Part shown: in pieces, positions 18,801 to 30,200 of the stretch
Layout of the letters: each line of letters starts with the position of its first letter
Position numbering within the stretch: the stretch's first letter is position 1
Assembly: GCA_964554265.1 (NCBI GenBank)
Contig: CAZKOB010000001.1
Location: 1 to 64,000 of the forward strand
Length of the DNA: 64,000 nucleotides
Direction: 5' to 3'
Source: RGIG8745 sp964554265
GTDB lineage: Bacteria > Bacteroidota > Bacteroidia > Bacteroidales > Bacteroidaceae
Position numbers and translations under genes: made by a program
Notes under the pieces: model-generated
What the model saw: only the letters and a program-made list of their open reading frames with translations
Databases searched by the model: none
Told to the model about the DNA's origin: nothing

Positions 18801-21800
18801 ATGGATAAGATAAGACATATATTGCTGGTTGCCTTCATCATGTTAGGCGCCAACTGTGTTTCAGCACAAGATGATATTATCCTGACCGGTAGAGTGTGGG
18901 CAGACGATGAACCAGAGGGCTTGATGGCTGCGACGGTGGTGGAACAGGATAAGAACGGACGTATCTTCTCTTCTACCCTGACAGACTTTAACGGTAACTT
19001 TTCGCTTAAGATAAAGAATCCGGACAACACACTTAACATCTCTTATGTGAGCTATAAGAAGCAGGTACTTCCTATCGGTACACGCCGTAAGTTTGATATA
19101 AAGATGGTTTCGGAGACACTGTTGCAGCAGGTAGTCGTAAAATCCGTACGTAATGTCACTACCGGAACATTGCCTATCCCGGAACGGGAATATTCGGGAG
19201 CCATGCAGCGTTTCACGATGGACAAGCTTGAGGGAGTGTCGGTACCTTCTGTAGACGATGCTCTTCAGGGACGCATTGCCGGTCTTGACATCGTTGCCAA
19301 CTCCGGTGACCTTGGCAGCGGTTCTGTCATGCGAATAAGAGGTGTGACTTCCATCAACTCTAATTCTCAGCCCCTCATTCTCCTTAATAACATTCCTTAT
19401 GAAAGCAATATTGACGCTTCATTTGATTTTGCTTCTGCCGATCAGGAAAAGTTTGCCACATTGCTTAGCATAAGCCCTGACGATATTCAGGAGATAACAG
19501 TGCTGAAGGATGGTGCGGCATGTGCCATATGGGGTGCAAGAGGTGCGAACGGTATCATTAATATCACCACCAAGAAAGGTGTAACCGGACCTACTCGTGT
19601 GAACTATTCTTATCGCCTTTCCGGTTCATGGCAACCGACGGGGACAACGCTTCTCAATGGTGACGAATATACCATGCTGATGAAGCAGGCATACTTCAAC
19701 CGCAACCAGATAGATTGCAATATTCCGGAGTATAGTTATGACCGCTCACAGTTTGTCAATGCTTACGGAACCGCTGAAGACTTTGAGAACTTCAATAACA
19801 ATACGGATTGGGTGGACAAGGTTACCAAGACAGGCTTTACCCATGACCATGTGCTTTCCATCATGGGTGGTGGCGAGAGAGCCAAATTCCGTACTTCACT
19901 TGGATACTACAATCAGACGGGTACCGTTATCGGACAGGAGTTGAACCGTTTTACAGGTTTGATGAACCTTGAATATAATGTGTCTTCACGTTTGAAGTTC
20001 ATAACTGAGTTTTCCATCACTTACACGGACAATGACAAGAACTATTCGGATGATCCGTATGGAAATGACAATCTGTTGAATATTGCATATAAGAAGATGC
20101 CTAACGTGTCAGTGTTCCGTCAGGACATGTACGGAAACAATACGGATGTATATTTCAACATCGCTCAGAACTCACAGCTTAATTCTGACCAGAAGGATCT
20201 TAGAAATCCTGTAGCTATAGCTAATCTTGCCAAGTATCAGCAGAGTAATATGCGAATCATGCCTACTTTGCGCCTTCAGTACGATTTCCTCGACCCTGAT
20301 GAACAGAAGCTTCGCTATCAGGGTTATGTAAAGTTCGATTCAGAGAATGTGAAAGACATCAAGTTCCTTCCTCGTGAAACCACTTCAAAGGACTGGAATG
20401 ATCAGAGTGTCAACAAGTCATACAACAAGGAATCGGAGGCGATGACCATATACATGGACCATAATCTTACATGGGTTCCCAAGTTCAACAATCCGGACAA
20501 CCATTCCCTTATGCTCTATGGTTCATGGCAGATGGATGTATCACACTCTAAGTTCCAGGAATTTGAGCGCAGCGGTCTTGCCTCAACATCAAGTACGGAT
20601 GTCTCTTCACTTGGAACATTGCGATCTTTTAACAGTGCGAAAACTCAGGGACGCAACATGGCTTTCTTGTTCAGCGGACATTATATGTTGAACAACCGTT
20701 ATATTTTTGATGCTTCGGCGCGTTGGGACGGAAGTTCACGTTTCGGCGCAGACAACCGTTGGGGATTCTTCCCTTCACTTGCAGGAAAGTGGATAATTTC
20801 GAGTGAACCTTTCATGGTGAAGACAGAAGACTGGTTGTCAGAACTTTCACTTCGCCTTGGTTGGGGTGTTACAGGTAACCGTCCGGACTATGAATATTTG
20901 TTTTACAGCCGGTATAACAGTTTTGGGACAAATTACATAGATATTCCGGCCATTAAGCCGGCATCATTACAATTATCACATTTGAAGTGGGAAAGGTCTT
21001 CTTCTTATAATCTTGGTGCGGAAATAAGCCTGTTTGACTATCGTTACAGGATTGTGGCCAATGTATACCACCGCCGTACAGAGAATCTGCTGTTCAAGGA
21101 TCAGACAATACCTTCTTCTACAGGTTTTGGGTCTATAACCTATATCAATGCCGGAACTATGGACAATGATGGATGGGAATTGGAATTCAGTACAAACCGC
21201 ATGATTAAGCGTGGGGACTGGACCATTGATTTCAATCTCAACCTTTCAAACTATAGGAACAACATTGTTGAACTGGATGAGAATGTGCTCAATAGTTACA
21301 ATAAGGATTTCGACTATAATAATGGCTCTTATCTGACACGTCTGCAGATTGAAAACTCATTCGGATCGATATACGGCTTCCGTTATAAAGGTGTATACCA
21401 GTATGACGAGTACCAACCGGACAAACCTGATGCTACGGCTCCAGTCGTTCGCGATGCTTCAGGCAATGTGGTATTGGACAGTAGCGGTGATCCTGTACCA
21501 ATGTATTTTGCATACGGAACTTCAAATGCTTATCGTTTCCGGGGTGGTGATGCTATTTATGAGGATATCAATCATGACGGAACGATAGATGAACTTGATA
21601 TCGTTTATCTCGGCAATTCAAATCCAAAACTTGACGGTGGTTTCGGAACGACAATAAAGTACAAGCGTTTCACATTCAATGCCTTCTTTAATTTCCGTAT
21701 TGGCAGCAAGATTATCAATTACGGACGTATGTATGCCGAGAACATGTATTCTACCGACAATCAATCTGTCGCAACAAACTGGCGTTGGCGCAAGGATGGT

Positions 21801-22112
21801 GATATGACAGAGATTCCACGTGCTCTCTACAACTATGGATATAACTGGTTGGGAAGTGACCGTTTTGTTGAGAACGGTTCGTTCCTCCGCCTGAAGCAGC
21901 TTACATTGAACTATTCATTTGAACCGAAGCTGATGAAGTCGGTAGGCCTCCACTCCTTGACCTTGTCTCTGACATTGAACAATCTGTTTACTATTACCAA
22001 ATACACTGGTGCGGATCCTGAGATTTCACCGAATAATATAGGTGTGAGCGAAGACAAAAACAGAACGCCACGTTCTCGCTACTTCACTTTGGGCATTAAT
22101 CTGGGTATATAA
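18801..22112 (+). CDS. SusC-like TonB-dependent outer membrane transporter (pair 1)
   Basis: Imports a ligand across the outer membrane using TonB energy, with SusD as lid. It has 1103 residues: signal peptide (1-22, ending Ser-Ala-Gln), an N-terminal carboxypeptidase-regulatory-like domain (about 27-105), a plug domain with D-A-L-Q-G-R-I-A-G-L and I-R-G, the V-L-K-D-G-A-A-C-A-I-W-G-A-R-G-A-N-G-I-I segment characteristic of SusC, then a 22-strand barrel ending R-S-R-Y-F-T-L-G-I-N-L-G-I. The SusD gene follows after 23 bp. The substrate cannot be read from the sequence, and no glycosidase is encoded in this operon. Confidence 0.95.
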   Translation: MDKIRHILLVAFIMLGANCVSAQDDIILTGRVWADDEPEGLMAATVVEQDKNGRIFSSTLTDFNGNFSLKIKNPDNTLNISYVSYKKQVLPIGTRRKFDIKMVSETLLQQVVVKSVRNVTTGTLPIPEREYSGAMQRFTMDKLEGVSVPSVDDALQGRIAGLDIVANSGDLGSGSVMRIRGVTSINSNSQPLILLNNIPYESNIDASFDFASADQEKFATLLSISPDDIQEITVLKDGAACAIWGARGANGIINITTKKGVTGPTRVNYSYRLSGSWQPTGTTLLNGDEYTMLMKQAYFNRNQIDCNIPEYSYDRSQFVNAYGTAEDFENFNNNTDWVDKVTKTGFTHDHVLSIMGGGERAKFRTSLGYYNQTGTVIGQELNRFTGLMNLEYNVSSRLKFITEFSITYTDNDKNYSDDPYGNDNLLNIAYKKMPNVSVFRQDMYGNNTDVYFNIAQNSQLNSDQKDLRNPVAIANLAKYQQSNMRIMPTLRLQYDFLDPDEQKLRYQGYVKFDSENVKDIKFLPRETTSKDWNDQSVNKSYNKESEAMTIYMDHNLTWVPKFNNPDNHSLMLYGSWQMDVSHSKFQEFERSGLASTSSTDVSSLGTLRSFNSAKTQGRNMAFLFSGHYMLNNRYIFDASARWDGSSRFGADNRWGFFPSLAGKWIISSEPFMVKTEDWLSELSLRLGWGVTGNRPDYEYLFYSRYNSFGTNYIDIPAIKPASLQLSHLKWERSSSYNLGAEISLFDYRYRIVANVYHRRTENLLFKDQTIPSSTGFGSITYINAGTMDNDGWELEFSTNRMIKRGDWTIDFNLNLSNYRNNIVELDENVLNSYNKDFDYNNGSYLTRLQIENSFGSIYGFRYKGVYQYDEYQPDKPDATAPVVRDASGNVVLDSSGDPVPMYFAYGTSNAYRFRGGDAIYEDINHDGTIDELDIVYLGNSNPKLDGGFGTTIKYKRFTFNAFFNFRIGSKIINYGRMYAENMYSTDNQSVATNWRWRKDGDMTEIPRALYNYGYNWLGSDRFVENGSFLRLKQLTLNYSFEPKLMKSVGLHSLTLSLTLNNLFTITKYTGADPEISPNNIGVSEDKNRTPRSRYFTLGINLGI

Positions 22113-22135
22113 TCAAATAAAAAAGAGTCGAAAAG

Positions 22136-23689
22136 ATGAAAAAGCAATATAAAAATATAATGATTGCGCTCGCGCTGATTCCTTTGATTCCTTCATTGAC
22201 TTCATGTGAAGACTGGTTCGACAATACACCCGAGTCGGAGATGGTGCTTGATGATTTCTGGAAAAAGAAAGGTGATGTGCTGAGTGGTATAGGTTCTTGC
22301 TACAGGGCCATGAACGAAGAAGGGTTCATGAAGCGACTGATGGTATGGGGTGAGGTCAGATCGGACAATGTGATTTCTGGTAAAAATACGGATACGGAAC
22401 TCACTTATATGCTTACGGCTAATATCAATGCAGACAACGGATATGCCAAATGGGCAGACTTCTACACTGTTATTAATTATTGTAATACGGTAATAAAGTA
22501 TGCTCCGGGAGTTCGCAATACGGATCCGGACTTTTCGGAAGCAGAACTTCAACAGTATCTTGCAGAGGCGAAGGCTATACGTGCGTTTTGTTATTTCACA
22601 CTTGTGAAGACATTCAAGAACATACCTTTCACAGAGGAACCTTATACTGACGATTCTCGTCCGTTCCGGATAGCACAGTCTGCTGAGGATGATATCCTCG
22701 GGCAACTTATAGCAGATCTTAAAGGTGTTGAAGATTATGCGGTCAGTGAATATGCGAGTGTAGGGTATAACCGTGGACGTATAACACAGAAAGCCGTGTG
22801 GGCATTGCTTGCTGACGTTTATTTGTGGATGGGCAAATATGATGATTGCATTACTTATTGTAACAAGGTGTTGGATACATCGTCTAACCCTTTGTTTCTT
22901 GAACGTGCTTCTTCTTACTTCCGGTCTGTGTTTTTTGTCGGAAATTCAGATGAGAGCATTTGGGAAATTGCGTTCGACAATAATACGCAGAATGGAGCAG
23001 TTCGCGATTTCTATGGTGGCAGTAATACAGACCCGAAACTTTCTTCCTACGATTACAGCACTTCCGGAAGTTCCGATCTTTTTGCTGTGACAGATATCCG
23101 CCAGAAGAATGCTTTTGTCGAGAAAGACGGTTTCTTCATGATAAAGAAGTATATCGCATATCGCAGTAACATGAATATGGAAACGGTGCGTGAGTCTGAT
23201 TTTGCTTATGGAAATGCAACAAACAATTGGATTGTTTATCGTCTTCCTGACATTTATCTGATGAAGGCCGAAGCTCTTGCCGAACTTGGAGGTGAGTCCA
23301 ATCTTGCAGAAGCGGTTTCTATGGTATCAAAGACGTATGACCGCGCAAATCCCGATATAGAACCGGGTACTCTTATTGGTCATTACTCTTCACAAGAACA
23401 GATTCGTAATCTTGTGTTTGACGAGAGGCAGAGAGAGTTTCTTTTTGAAGGTAAGCGTTACTTTGATCTTGTGCGGCGCATGCGCAGGGAAGGTACACCG
23501 ACACAGACCATCACTACATATCTGATGAATAAGTATATAGCCATGAATCTGGACCGGAATACTGTGATGAGCAAGATTAATGATGTTGATGCTATATATA
23601 TGCCTATCAATAGCGAAGAGCTTAGGGTAAACACTTTGCTCAAGCAGAACAGATTCTATGAAATATCTTCAGACATATCTAAAAAATGA
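22136..23689 (+). CDS. SusD-like surface glycan-binding lipoprotein (pair 1)
   Basis: Lid and capture protein for the preceding SusC. It has 517 residues, lipobox at Cys24 followed by Glu-Asp, and a helical TPR-type fold with the RagB/SusD features A-K-A-I-R-A-F-C-Y-F, N-R-G-R-I-T-Q-K-A-V-W-A-L-L-A-D-V-Y and a C-terminal F-D-E-R-Q-R-E-F-L-F-E-G-K-R-Y-F-D-L. The stop codon overlaps the ATG of the next gene (ATGA), which indicates tight translational coupling with the FAS1 protein that follows. Confidence 0.95.
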   Translation: MKKQYKNIMIALALIPLIPSLTSCEDWFDNTPESEMVLDDFWKKKGDVLSGIGSCYRAMNEEGFMKRLMVWGEVRSDNVISGKNTDTELTYMLTANINADNGYAKWADFYTVINYCNTVIKYAPGVRNTDPDFSEAELQQYLAEAKAIRAFCYFTLVKTFKNIPFTEEPYTDDSRPFRIAQSAEDDILGQLIADLKGVEDYAVSEYASVGYNRGRITQKAVWALLADVYLWMGKYDDCITYCNKVLDTSSNPLFLERASSYFRSVFFVGNSDESIWEIAFDNNTQNGAVRDFYGGSNTDPKLSSYDYSTSGSSDLFAVTDIRQKNAFVEKDGFFMIKKYIAYRSNMNMETVRESDFAYGNATNNWIVYRLPDIYLMKAEALAELGGESNLAEAVSMVSKTYDRANPDIEPGTLIGHYSSQEQIRNLVFDERQREFLFEGKRYFDLVRRMRREGTPTQTITTYLMNKYIAMNLDRNTVMSKINDVDAIYMPINSEELRVNTLLKQNRFYEISSDISKK

Positions 23690-25593
23690 ATAATATGGAA
23701 CTTATAAATAGCAATAAGACGCGAGTGCGGGTTGATTTTCCAATTAAAAGAAATCCTCGCTCTGCAAGGTCGGTGACAAATTATGCTATGGCATTTATTG
23801 CCGCAACAGCATTGGGTATGACTGTCGCATCTTGCAATAGTGAGAATGTGGATGACGAGGCGATGTACACGTTCACCGGAGAGACTGTTGCTTCGTTCTG
23901 TAAGAATACTCCGGAACTGACAAAGTTTTATGCGATGATGGAGGCTTGCAATGCCACATCTCTGCTTTCCATATACGGACATTACACATGCTTCCCTCCT
24001 ACGAATGAAGCCATAGACCTTTATCTTGAAGAAAAAGGCATTACTTGGGATGACCTTACTGTCGAGATGATGCAGAAGATTGTGTATAGCAGTACAATTC
24101 GCAATGAGTCTACCGAATATGAAAGTACTGATTTTGAGGAAGGTTCGCTTGCTACTCCGAGCCTCTCCGACAGATTCATTGTAATCTCGTTCCGTACTAA
24201 TGAACTTGGACAGAGAGAGACTGTTGTCAATAAGACTGCTATAATTCTTAGTGCCGACAATGAGGTGCATAATGGGGTGGTGCATGTGGTAAACCGTGTG
24301 ATAGAGCCGTCTGAAGAGACTTTTCTCCAGAAACTCATTTCTAATGGTAATTTCAATATTTGGGCGAAAGCATACGAGGCGAGCGGATATTGGGATGATA
24401 TGCTTGAGCTGTACGATCCGAATTATGTTCCGGCTCCTGATAGCAAGTATCAGAAGTGTAAACTTGGTTATACTGTGTTCTGTGAACCTGATGAACTTCT
24501 CAAAAGGGAAGGTATTGCTGTGAATGGAGATACATTGGAGAGTCTGGAGCGTTTTGCCGCAAAATACTATGGCACTCAGGATTTAGGTAATTACGAGAGT
24601 GAGAACAATCCTTTGAACAAGTTTGTGGCATATCACATCCTTAACCGCCAGATGTCTACAAGTTCGTTCGTCTATACTGGTTTTGCAACGGCTTCCACTT
24701 ATAAGACCAAGTGTTATGAGTATTATGAAACAATGCTTAAATATCGTCTTATGGAAATTAAAGCCGGCAATCTCATCAATACACAGCGCAATGGAACAAG
24801 TGTCACGCTTGATGAAGTGAACAGCAACATAGAGGTGGCGAATGGTTTCATACATACGTTGAATGACCTGCTTGTGTATGATGAGGACGTAATGACCAAG
24901 GATGTTCTTCATAAACGTATACGTTTCGACTTCTATGCCATTCCGCCTCAACTTACCAACAATAATATCCGTTGGCAGCTTGTCGGTGGTCCCGGTACGA
25001 CGATTTCTTCCGATTTCTGTGGAGAATATTTCTGGTTCAACAGTGGTTCGACCATTACCATGTGGGCAGACAATGGTTGGACAAACTATCAGGCTGACGA
25101 AATGCTCATATCCGGTCCTATGTATGACTTCAAGCTACGTATGTTGCCTGTTCCTCCCGGCAATTATGAGATACGTCTCGGCTATCGTGCCGAATCATGG
25201 CGTGGTATTGCGCAGCTCTTTGTTGATGGTCAGATAGCCGGTATTCCTGTAGACCTTACAATTGGTTATGAAGGTGCCGAGAATGATCCTCGTATTGGTT
25301 ATGTACATGATGATGACACCAAAGATAATGGTATTGAGAATGATAAGATGATGCGTAATCATGGTTATATGAAGGCACCAAGTTCGATTTATACTGCTCA
25401 AGAAGGTGGTAAGACACTTCGCGACATGTCTCGTTCTTTGAGAATCATTATTGGCCAATATAGGTTTGATGAGTATGCTCCTCATGAGTTCCGTGCCAAG
25501 AATATGGACGACAAAGGAGGTGGACGAGAGTTCCATGCCGACTATCTGGAGTATATTCCTGTCGATATGATAAGGGATGAAGACCGTGAGTGA
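23686..25593 (+). CDS. FAS1-domain lipoprotein with C-terminal beta domain
   Basis: It has 635 residues. A long basic N-terminus precedes a hydrophobic segment and lipobox with Cys50 (T-V-A-S-C-N-S-E). Two FAS1-like modules follow (about 58-210 and 215-395), the first marked by T-C-F-P-P-T-N-E-A-I. Residues about 405-635 form a separate beta-rich domain with G-N-Y-E-I-R-L-G-Y-R-A and Q-L-F-V-D-G-Q-I-A-G-I-P-V-D, which resembles a carbohydrate-binding jelly-roll, although I cannot assign a family. The ATG overlaps the SusD stop by 4 bp; an alternative start is Met4 at 23695. It likely works at the cell surface with the SusCD pairs. Function beyond binding is unknown. Confidence 0.8.
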   Translation: MNNMELINSNKTRVRVDFPIKRNPRSARSVTNYAMAFIAATALGMTVASCNSENVDDEAMYTFTGETVASFCKNTPELTKFYAMMEACNATSLLSIYGHYTCFPPTNEAIDLYLEEKGITWDDLTVEMMQKIVYSSTIRNESTEYESTDFEEGSLATPSLSDRFIVISFRTNELGQRETVVNKTAIILSADNEVHNGVVHVVNRVIEPSEETFLQKLISNGNFNIWAKAYEASGYWDDMLELYDPNYVPAPDSKYQKCKLGYTVFCEPDELLKREGIAVNGDTLESLERFAAKYYGTQDLGNYESENNPLNKFVAYHILNRQMSTSSFVYTGFATASTYKTKCYEYYETMLKYRLMEIKAGNLINTQRNGTSVTLDEVNSNIEVANGFIHTLNDLLVYDEDVMTKDVLHKRIRFDFYAIPPQLTNNNIRWQLVGGPGTTISSDFCGEYFWFNSGSTITMWADNGWTNYQADEMLISGPMYDFKLRMLPVPPGNYEIRLGYRAESWRGIAQLFVDGQIAGIPVDLTIGYEGAENDPRIGYVHDDDTKDNGIENDKMMRNHGYMKAPSSIYTAQEGGKTLRDMSRSLRIIIGQYRFDEYAPHEFRAKNMDDKGGGREFHADYLEYIPVDMIRDEDRE

Positions 25594-25620
25594 TAAGTAC
25601 AATGTTAAAAACGATAATTC

Positions 25621-27204
25621 ATGAATGTCATGAAAATAAGGAATAAAATAGAAAGAAGGCACATTGCTCTTGGATGCTGTGCTTTTGTCGCAGGTTTTGC
25701 TTTACATTCATGTTCCGACGAATGGAACGATCATTACGAAAGGAATGCAAATCTTCCTGACATGAATCTCATGGAAGCGATCAGTGGCGACAGCCGTCTG
25801 TCGAAGTTCAGTCAGATTATAAAGGCTACCGGCTACGATTCTCTTCTGACTTCTGACCAGACTTATACCGTATGGGCCCCTGTTGATGAAGCACTGGCTT
25901 CAGTAGATATGAATGACAGCGAACAGCTTCTTCGTATCGTGAGGAATCATATAGCGCGTTATTCTAACCCTACTTCCACTCCTGAAACGTCGAAGATATA
26001 TATGCTTAACGGAAAGCCGATGGCATATTCCGGTTCTTCTTCTTTCAATGGTATTCAGCTTGTAGGACAGAATATCGTGGCTCGCAATGGTATTCTCCAC
26101 AAACTTGACGAAGAGATTCCTTATAAGTTCAATATTTTGGAATATATGTCTGCTGACAGCCGTTTTTCTGATATATATGAATTTATAAGCAGCTTCAATG
26201 AATTGAAGTACAGTGCGGAACTTAGTTCCACATACGATTCTGTCTTTGTGAATTACAACAGGCTTCTTGAAGATCCTGTGTTTGGTATTGGTTCTGTCGG
26301 CGATGAAGATTCTCTTTACACGATGATTATTCCCGACAATGATGCCTGGAGAAACGCTTATGAACATATAAAGCCGTATTTCAGGGCATATGACAAGGAT
26401 GAAGGTATAGCAGATTCCGTTCAGCATGTCCAGACGTGTTTGGCTATTCTTGGCGGACTTACGTTCAGAAATGTCATAGACACTCCCGTTTCGTATGATT
26501 CGCTGGTTACTGTTACAAATAATGTCATCCGTCCTGTTGCTGAATATTTCGGAGGATATAATGCTTCAGATGCGTCTAATGGTATGTTCTATATAGCAGA
26601 AGGAAGTCTCAATCTTAATGACACATGTGTATGGAATCACAGAATAGATGTTGAGGCGGAAGATATGGACAGTCGTATTAATTTGTCGAGTACAAACTCT
26701 TATATCAGAAACACTGATATAAACAGTCTTGTGTCGGGTATAAGCAATTCTAGCTACCTTGAGGTGTCGAGTGGAAATGTTGACGGTGGTGTCATTTTTA
26801 ATGTCGCGAACACTCTCGCCGGTAAATACGATGTTTATGTTGATTTTGTCTCTCCTTTGGTTGATGGTGAGAACGTGGCAAACGAGATTACAAAGGTCTC
26901 TTTCCAAATGAGATTTCGCAATGAAAACGGACGCACTTCAACACTTAACAACAATACTGGCATTGATGTGGGAGGGGAGGACCAGACCGGTATCATCTCA
27001 GTCAAGGCTTTTGAGAGTGTTGAACTTCCTGTCGCTGATTTTTATGACGGAATGTGGTATCTCAATGAAAAGAACTCTGCTGCAGACATTGTTGAGACCA
27101 CAACTCTTCAGGTAAAGACAAAGGTCAGTAGTTCTGATGCAAGAAAAGGATATGTGAGAAAATTTCGTGTAGACAGGATTCGTCTTGTTCCTGTTTTGGA
27201 GTGA
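25621..27204 (+). CDS. FAS1-domain lipoprotein with C-terminal beta domain
   Basis: It has 527 residues with a lipobox at Cys31, followed by Ser-Asp-Glu, a good match to a Bacteroides surface-export signal. The first FAS1 module (about 45-170) has T-Y-T-V-W-A-P-V-D-E-A-L and N-G-I-L-H-K-L-D. A second, more diverged one (about 170-330) has T-M-I-I-P-D-N-D-A-W. The C-terminal 190 residues form a beta domain (E-A-E-D-M-D, G-K-Y-D-V-Y-V-D-F) similar in layout to that of the preceding protein. It lies 27 bp after the preceding gene and 86 bp before the second SusC. Met4 at 25630 is an alternative start. Confidence 0.78.
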   Translation: MNVMKIRNKIERRHIALGCCAFVAGFALHSCSDEWNDHYERNANLPDMNLMEAISGDSRLSKFSQIIKATGYDSLLTSDQTYTVWAPVDEALASVDMNDSEQLLRIVRNHIARYSNPTSTPETSKIYMLNGKPMAYSGSSSFNGIQLVGQNIVARNGILHKLDEEIPYKFNILEYMSADSRFSDIYEFISSFNELKYSAELSSTYDSVFVNYNRLLEDPVFGIGSVGDEDSLYTMIIPDNDAWRNAYEHIKPYFRAYDKDEGIADSVQHVQTCLAILGGLTFRNVIDTPVSYDSLVTVTNNVIRPVAEYFGGYNASDASNGMFYIAEGSLNLNDTCVWNHRIDVEAEDMDSRINLSSTNSYIRNTDINSLVSGISNSSYLEVSSGNVDGGVIFNVANTLAGKYDVYVDFVSPLVDGENVANEITKVSFQMRFRNENGRTSTLNNNTGIDVGGEDQTGIISVKAFESVELPVADFYDGMWYLNEKNSAADIVETTTLQVKTKVSSSDARKGYVRKFRVDRIRLVPVLE

Positions 27205-27290
27205 GTTGTTTCTTTTGTGGACTGATTTGCAGAAACTGTATGCAGTCGTTCCATTGTCTGAATCTAAAATGTAAAATAAAAAAATAAGAT

Positions 27291-30200
27291 ATGAATAACC
27301 GACAATATCTACGTGCGCTTAAAACAGTGGGAACAGTTGCTGGCATAAGTTTGCTTGCACTGCCTGTTTACGCGCAAAAGGCAGAGAAAAGCAATGAAGC
27401 CGCAAAGACCGAAAGAGCTGTGGCGCAGCATTTCCCTTACAAGGTGAGTGGTCGTGTCATTAAGTCCGCTACAGGTGCTGGTTTTGCTGGTGTGCGGATT
27501 TCATCGCCTAATCTCAAGGTGTCTGCCATGACTGATGAAGATGGTAGATATGAGATAAGTCTGCCGGATTTGAATGTTCCTTTGGTTGTTGAGGCACCGG
27601 GTTGCCAGCGACAGATTGTTCCGGTGAAGGGACGCGAAATTGTAGACATTACTGTGCTTGATGGTGCGGAATATGGATATTATGATGCAGAATATGGTTC
27701 TCCGGATGGGGCTTTTGCGGTGTCTGGTTTTGCTGACGGAACCGTTAATTTTGCTGATGACCTGAACGCGTTGCTTAATGGTCAGGTGCGCACGATGAAG
27801 TCTTCAGGTGTGCCGGGTGCTGGCTCTTCTTTTTTCATCCGTGGATTCAATTCGTTGAACCTTTCTGCACAGCCGCTCTTCGTTGTTGATGGTATTGTAT
27901 GGCAGATGCAGGAGACGGCGATGAGTGTGATGGACAACTTCCATAACAATCCGTTGACATTGCTTGATCCTGATGACATTGAGAAGGTTACGGTGCTGAA
28001 GAACGGCACAGCCGTATGGGGAGCCAAGGCTGCCAACGGAGTGGTTCTGATTGAAACCAAGCGTGGTCATGACATGGCTACAAAGATTGATGCCGATTTC
28101 TCTGTTGGCTTCCAGACTCCTTTCAAGTCTGTTCCTGTAATGAATGCCGGAGCTTACAAGCTTTATGCCACTGATGTGATGCGTGGGATGGAGGCGAGTG
28201 ATATTGCCAAATTCCAGTTTACGAATGACGACCCGACCAAGTCTTATTATTGGGATACACACAACAATACCGATTGGCTCGATGAGGTGAACAAGACTTC
28301 CTTGATTCAGAACTATGGGATTTCTGTCAGTGGTGGTGATGATATTGCCCTCTATCGTTTCTCACTCGGTTATGCCAAGAACGATGGTAATATCGACGGC
28401 ACAAGTTTTGACCGTCTTAATGTCAGGTTCAACTCCGACATCCATCTTATGAAGAATTTTGATGTGATGGCAGACATTGTTTACTCGCAGACTGCCACTG
28501 AGGGTATATTTGATGGGCTTGATGAGGTGCGTTCACCTTATTATATGTCACTTGTAAAGTCGCCACTCTATGGACCTTATCAGCATAACGGATTTGGTAT
28601 GCTTACCAACCGTCTCAGCGATACCGACGAACTGAATGTCGGCAATCCGCTTGCTCTTGTCGGTGACCAGATTCCGTCATTGGACAAATATCGCTTCAAT
28701 CTGCATTTGGCTCCTACATACAAGTTCTCCGACAGATTGTCTTTGTCTGCTGTTCTCGGCTTCTCATGGGACAAGGCTAATGAGGATGTCTTCATTCCGG
28801 ATGAGGGAGTGGCCGACGAACCTCTATACAATAGCAACGGCGAAGTGTATGCCACAGCTCTTAATGAAGTACGCAATTTTATGGCTCGTCAGTCTACTCT
28901 GTCGGCAGACCTGCATGTCGATTGGGCACTTCTCCGTGATTATCGCAATGAGCTTAAAGCCAAGTTGGGCGGATATTTCTACAACAATTATTATAAGTAT
29001 ACGGCCGGACGAGGATATAACACAGGTTCTGACTTCATGAAGGCTTTGGCTAACACCAACAGCAATCTGCGTTTCCTTGACGGAAATGATTATACGGACA
29101 GAGAGGCTGCATGGTATCTTGATGCCGATTATTCCTACCTCAACAAATATTTCCTCAATGTCGGTATGTCGCTGGCTTCTTCTTCACGTTTCGGTTCTGA
29201 TGCCGGCGGACTCAATCTTTGTGGTGCTGACTGGGCTTTCTTTCCTTCTGTGTCGGCTGCATGGCTGATTTCTTCCGAAAGATTTATGAAGAATGTGCGT
29301 GGCATTGACAACTTGAAGTTGCGCGCTTCGTTCAGTGTTGCCGGCAATGACCGTCTTCCTGAGTTTGCCAACCGCACTTATCTTACGAGCAATGCTTTTG
29401 CCCAGAACACAGCTGGACTTGTACTTGCCAATATAGGAAACGAAAAGTTGAAGTGGGAGACGACCTCTCGTTTCAATGTGGGATTGGATGCGAGTCTCCT
29501 TGCCAATCGTCTTACGCTGGGTGCTGATGTTTATTTTGCCAAGACAAAGGATTTGCTTACTCGTAAGCCGCTCAATGATGTTGCCGGACTTGACTATTTC
29601 TGGGATAACAACGGTGAGATGAAGAACTGTGGCATTGAAGTGGCTCTGAATGCGAGAGTCATTGACAACAAGGACTTCAAGTTCAATGTAGGCGCTACTG
29701 TCGGCCATTATGTCAACGAGATTACAAAGCTTGCCAATGGCAGTTACGTTACGGATGTGTGCAACGGGCAGGTTCTCACTGCCGAAGGGCATCCTGCCGG
29801 AGTGTTCTACGGATACAAGACAGCCGGAGTGTTTGCTGATGCTGCTGAGGCTGCCAATGCAAATATTGCCATAAAGACTGAGAATGGGCAGGTTGTCCCA
29901 TTCGGTGCTGGTGATATGCATTTTGTAGATCAGAATGGAGATGGATTCATCGATGAGGAAGATTGCGTGATACTTGGGAACCCTAATCCTGATTTCTATG
30001 GCAATTTCAACTTCGATGTACGTTACAAGCGTCTGGAGCTTTCCGCTCTCTTCACATATTCGTGTGGAAACGATGCATACAATGCTTTGCGTGCTGGCTT
30101 GGAGTCGGGAAGCAGCATTGTGAATCAGAGCACTGCGATGGAGAACCGTTGGACGGCTGACGGACAGCATACCGACATTCCTCGTGCCACATACGGAGAC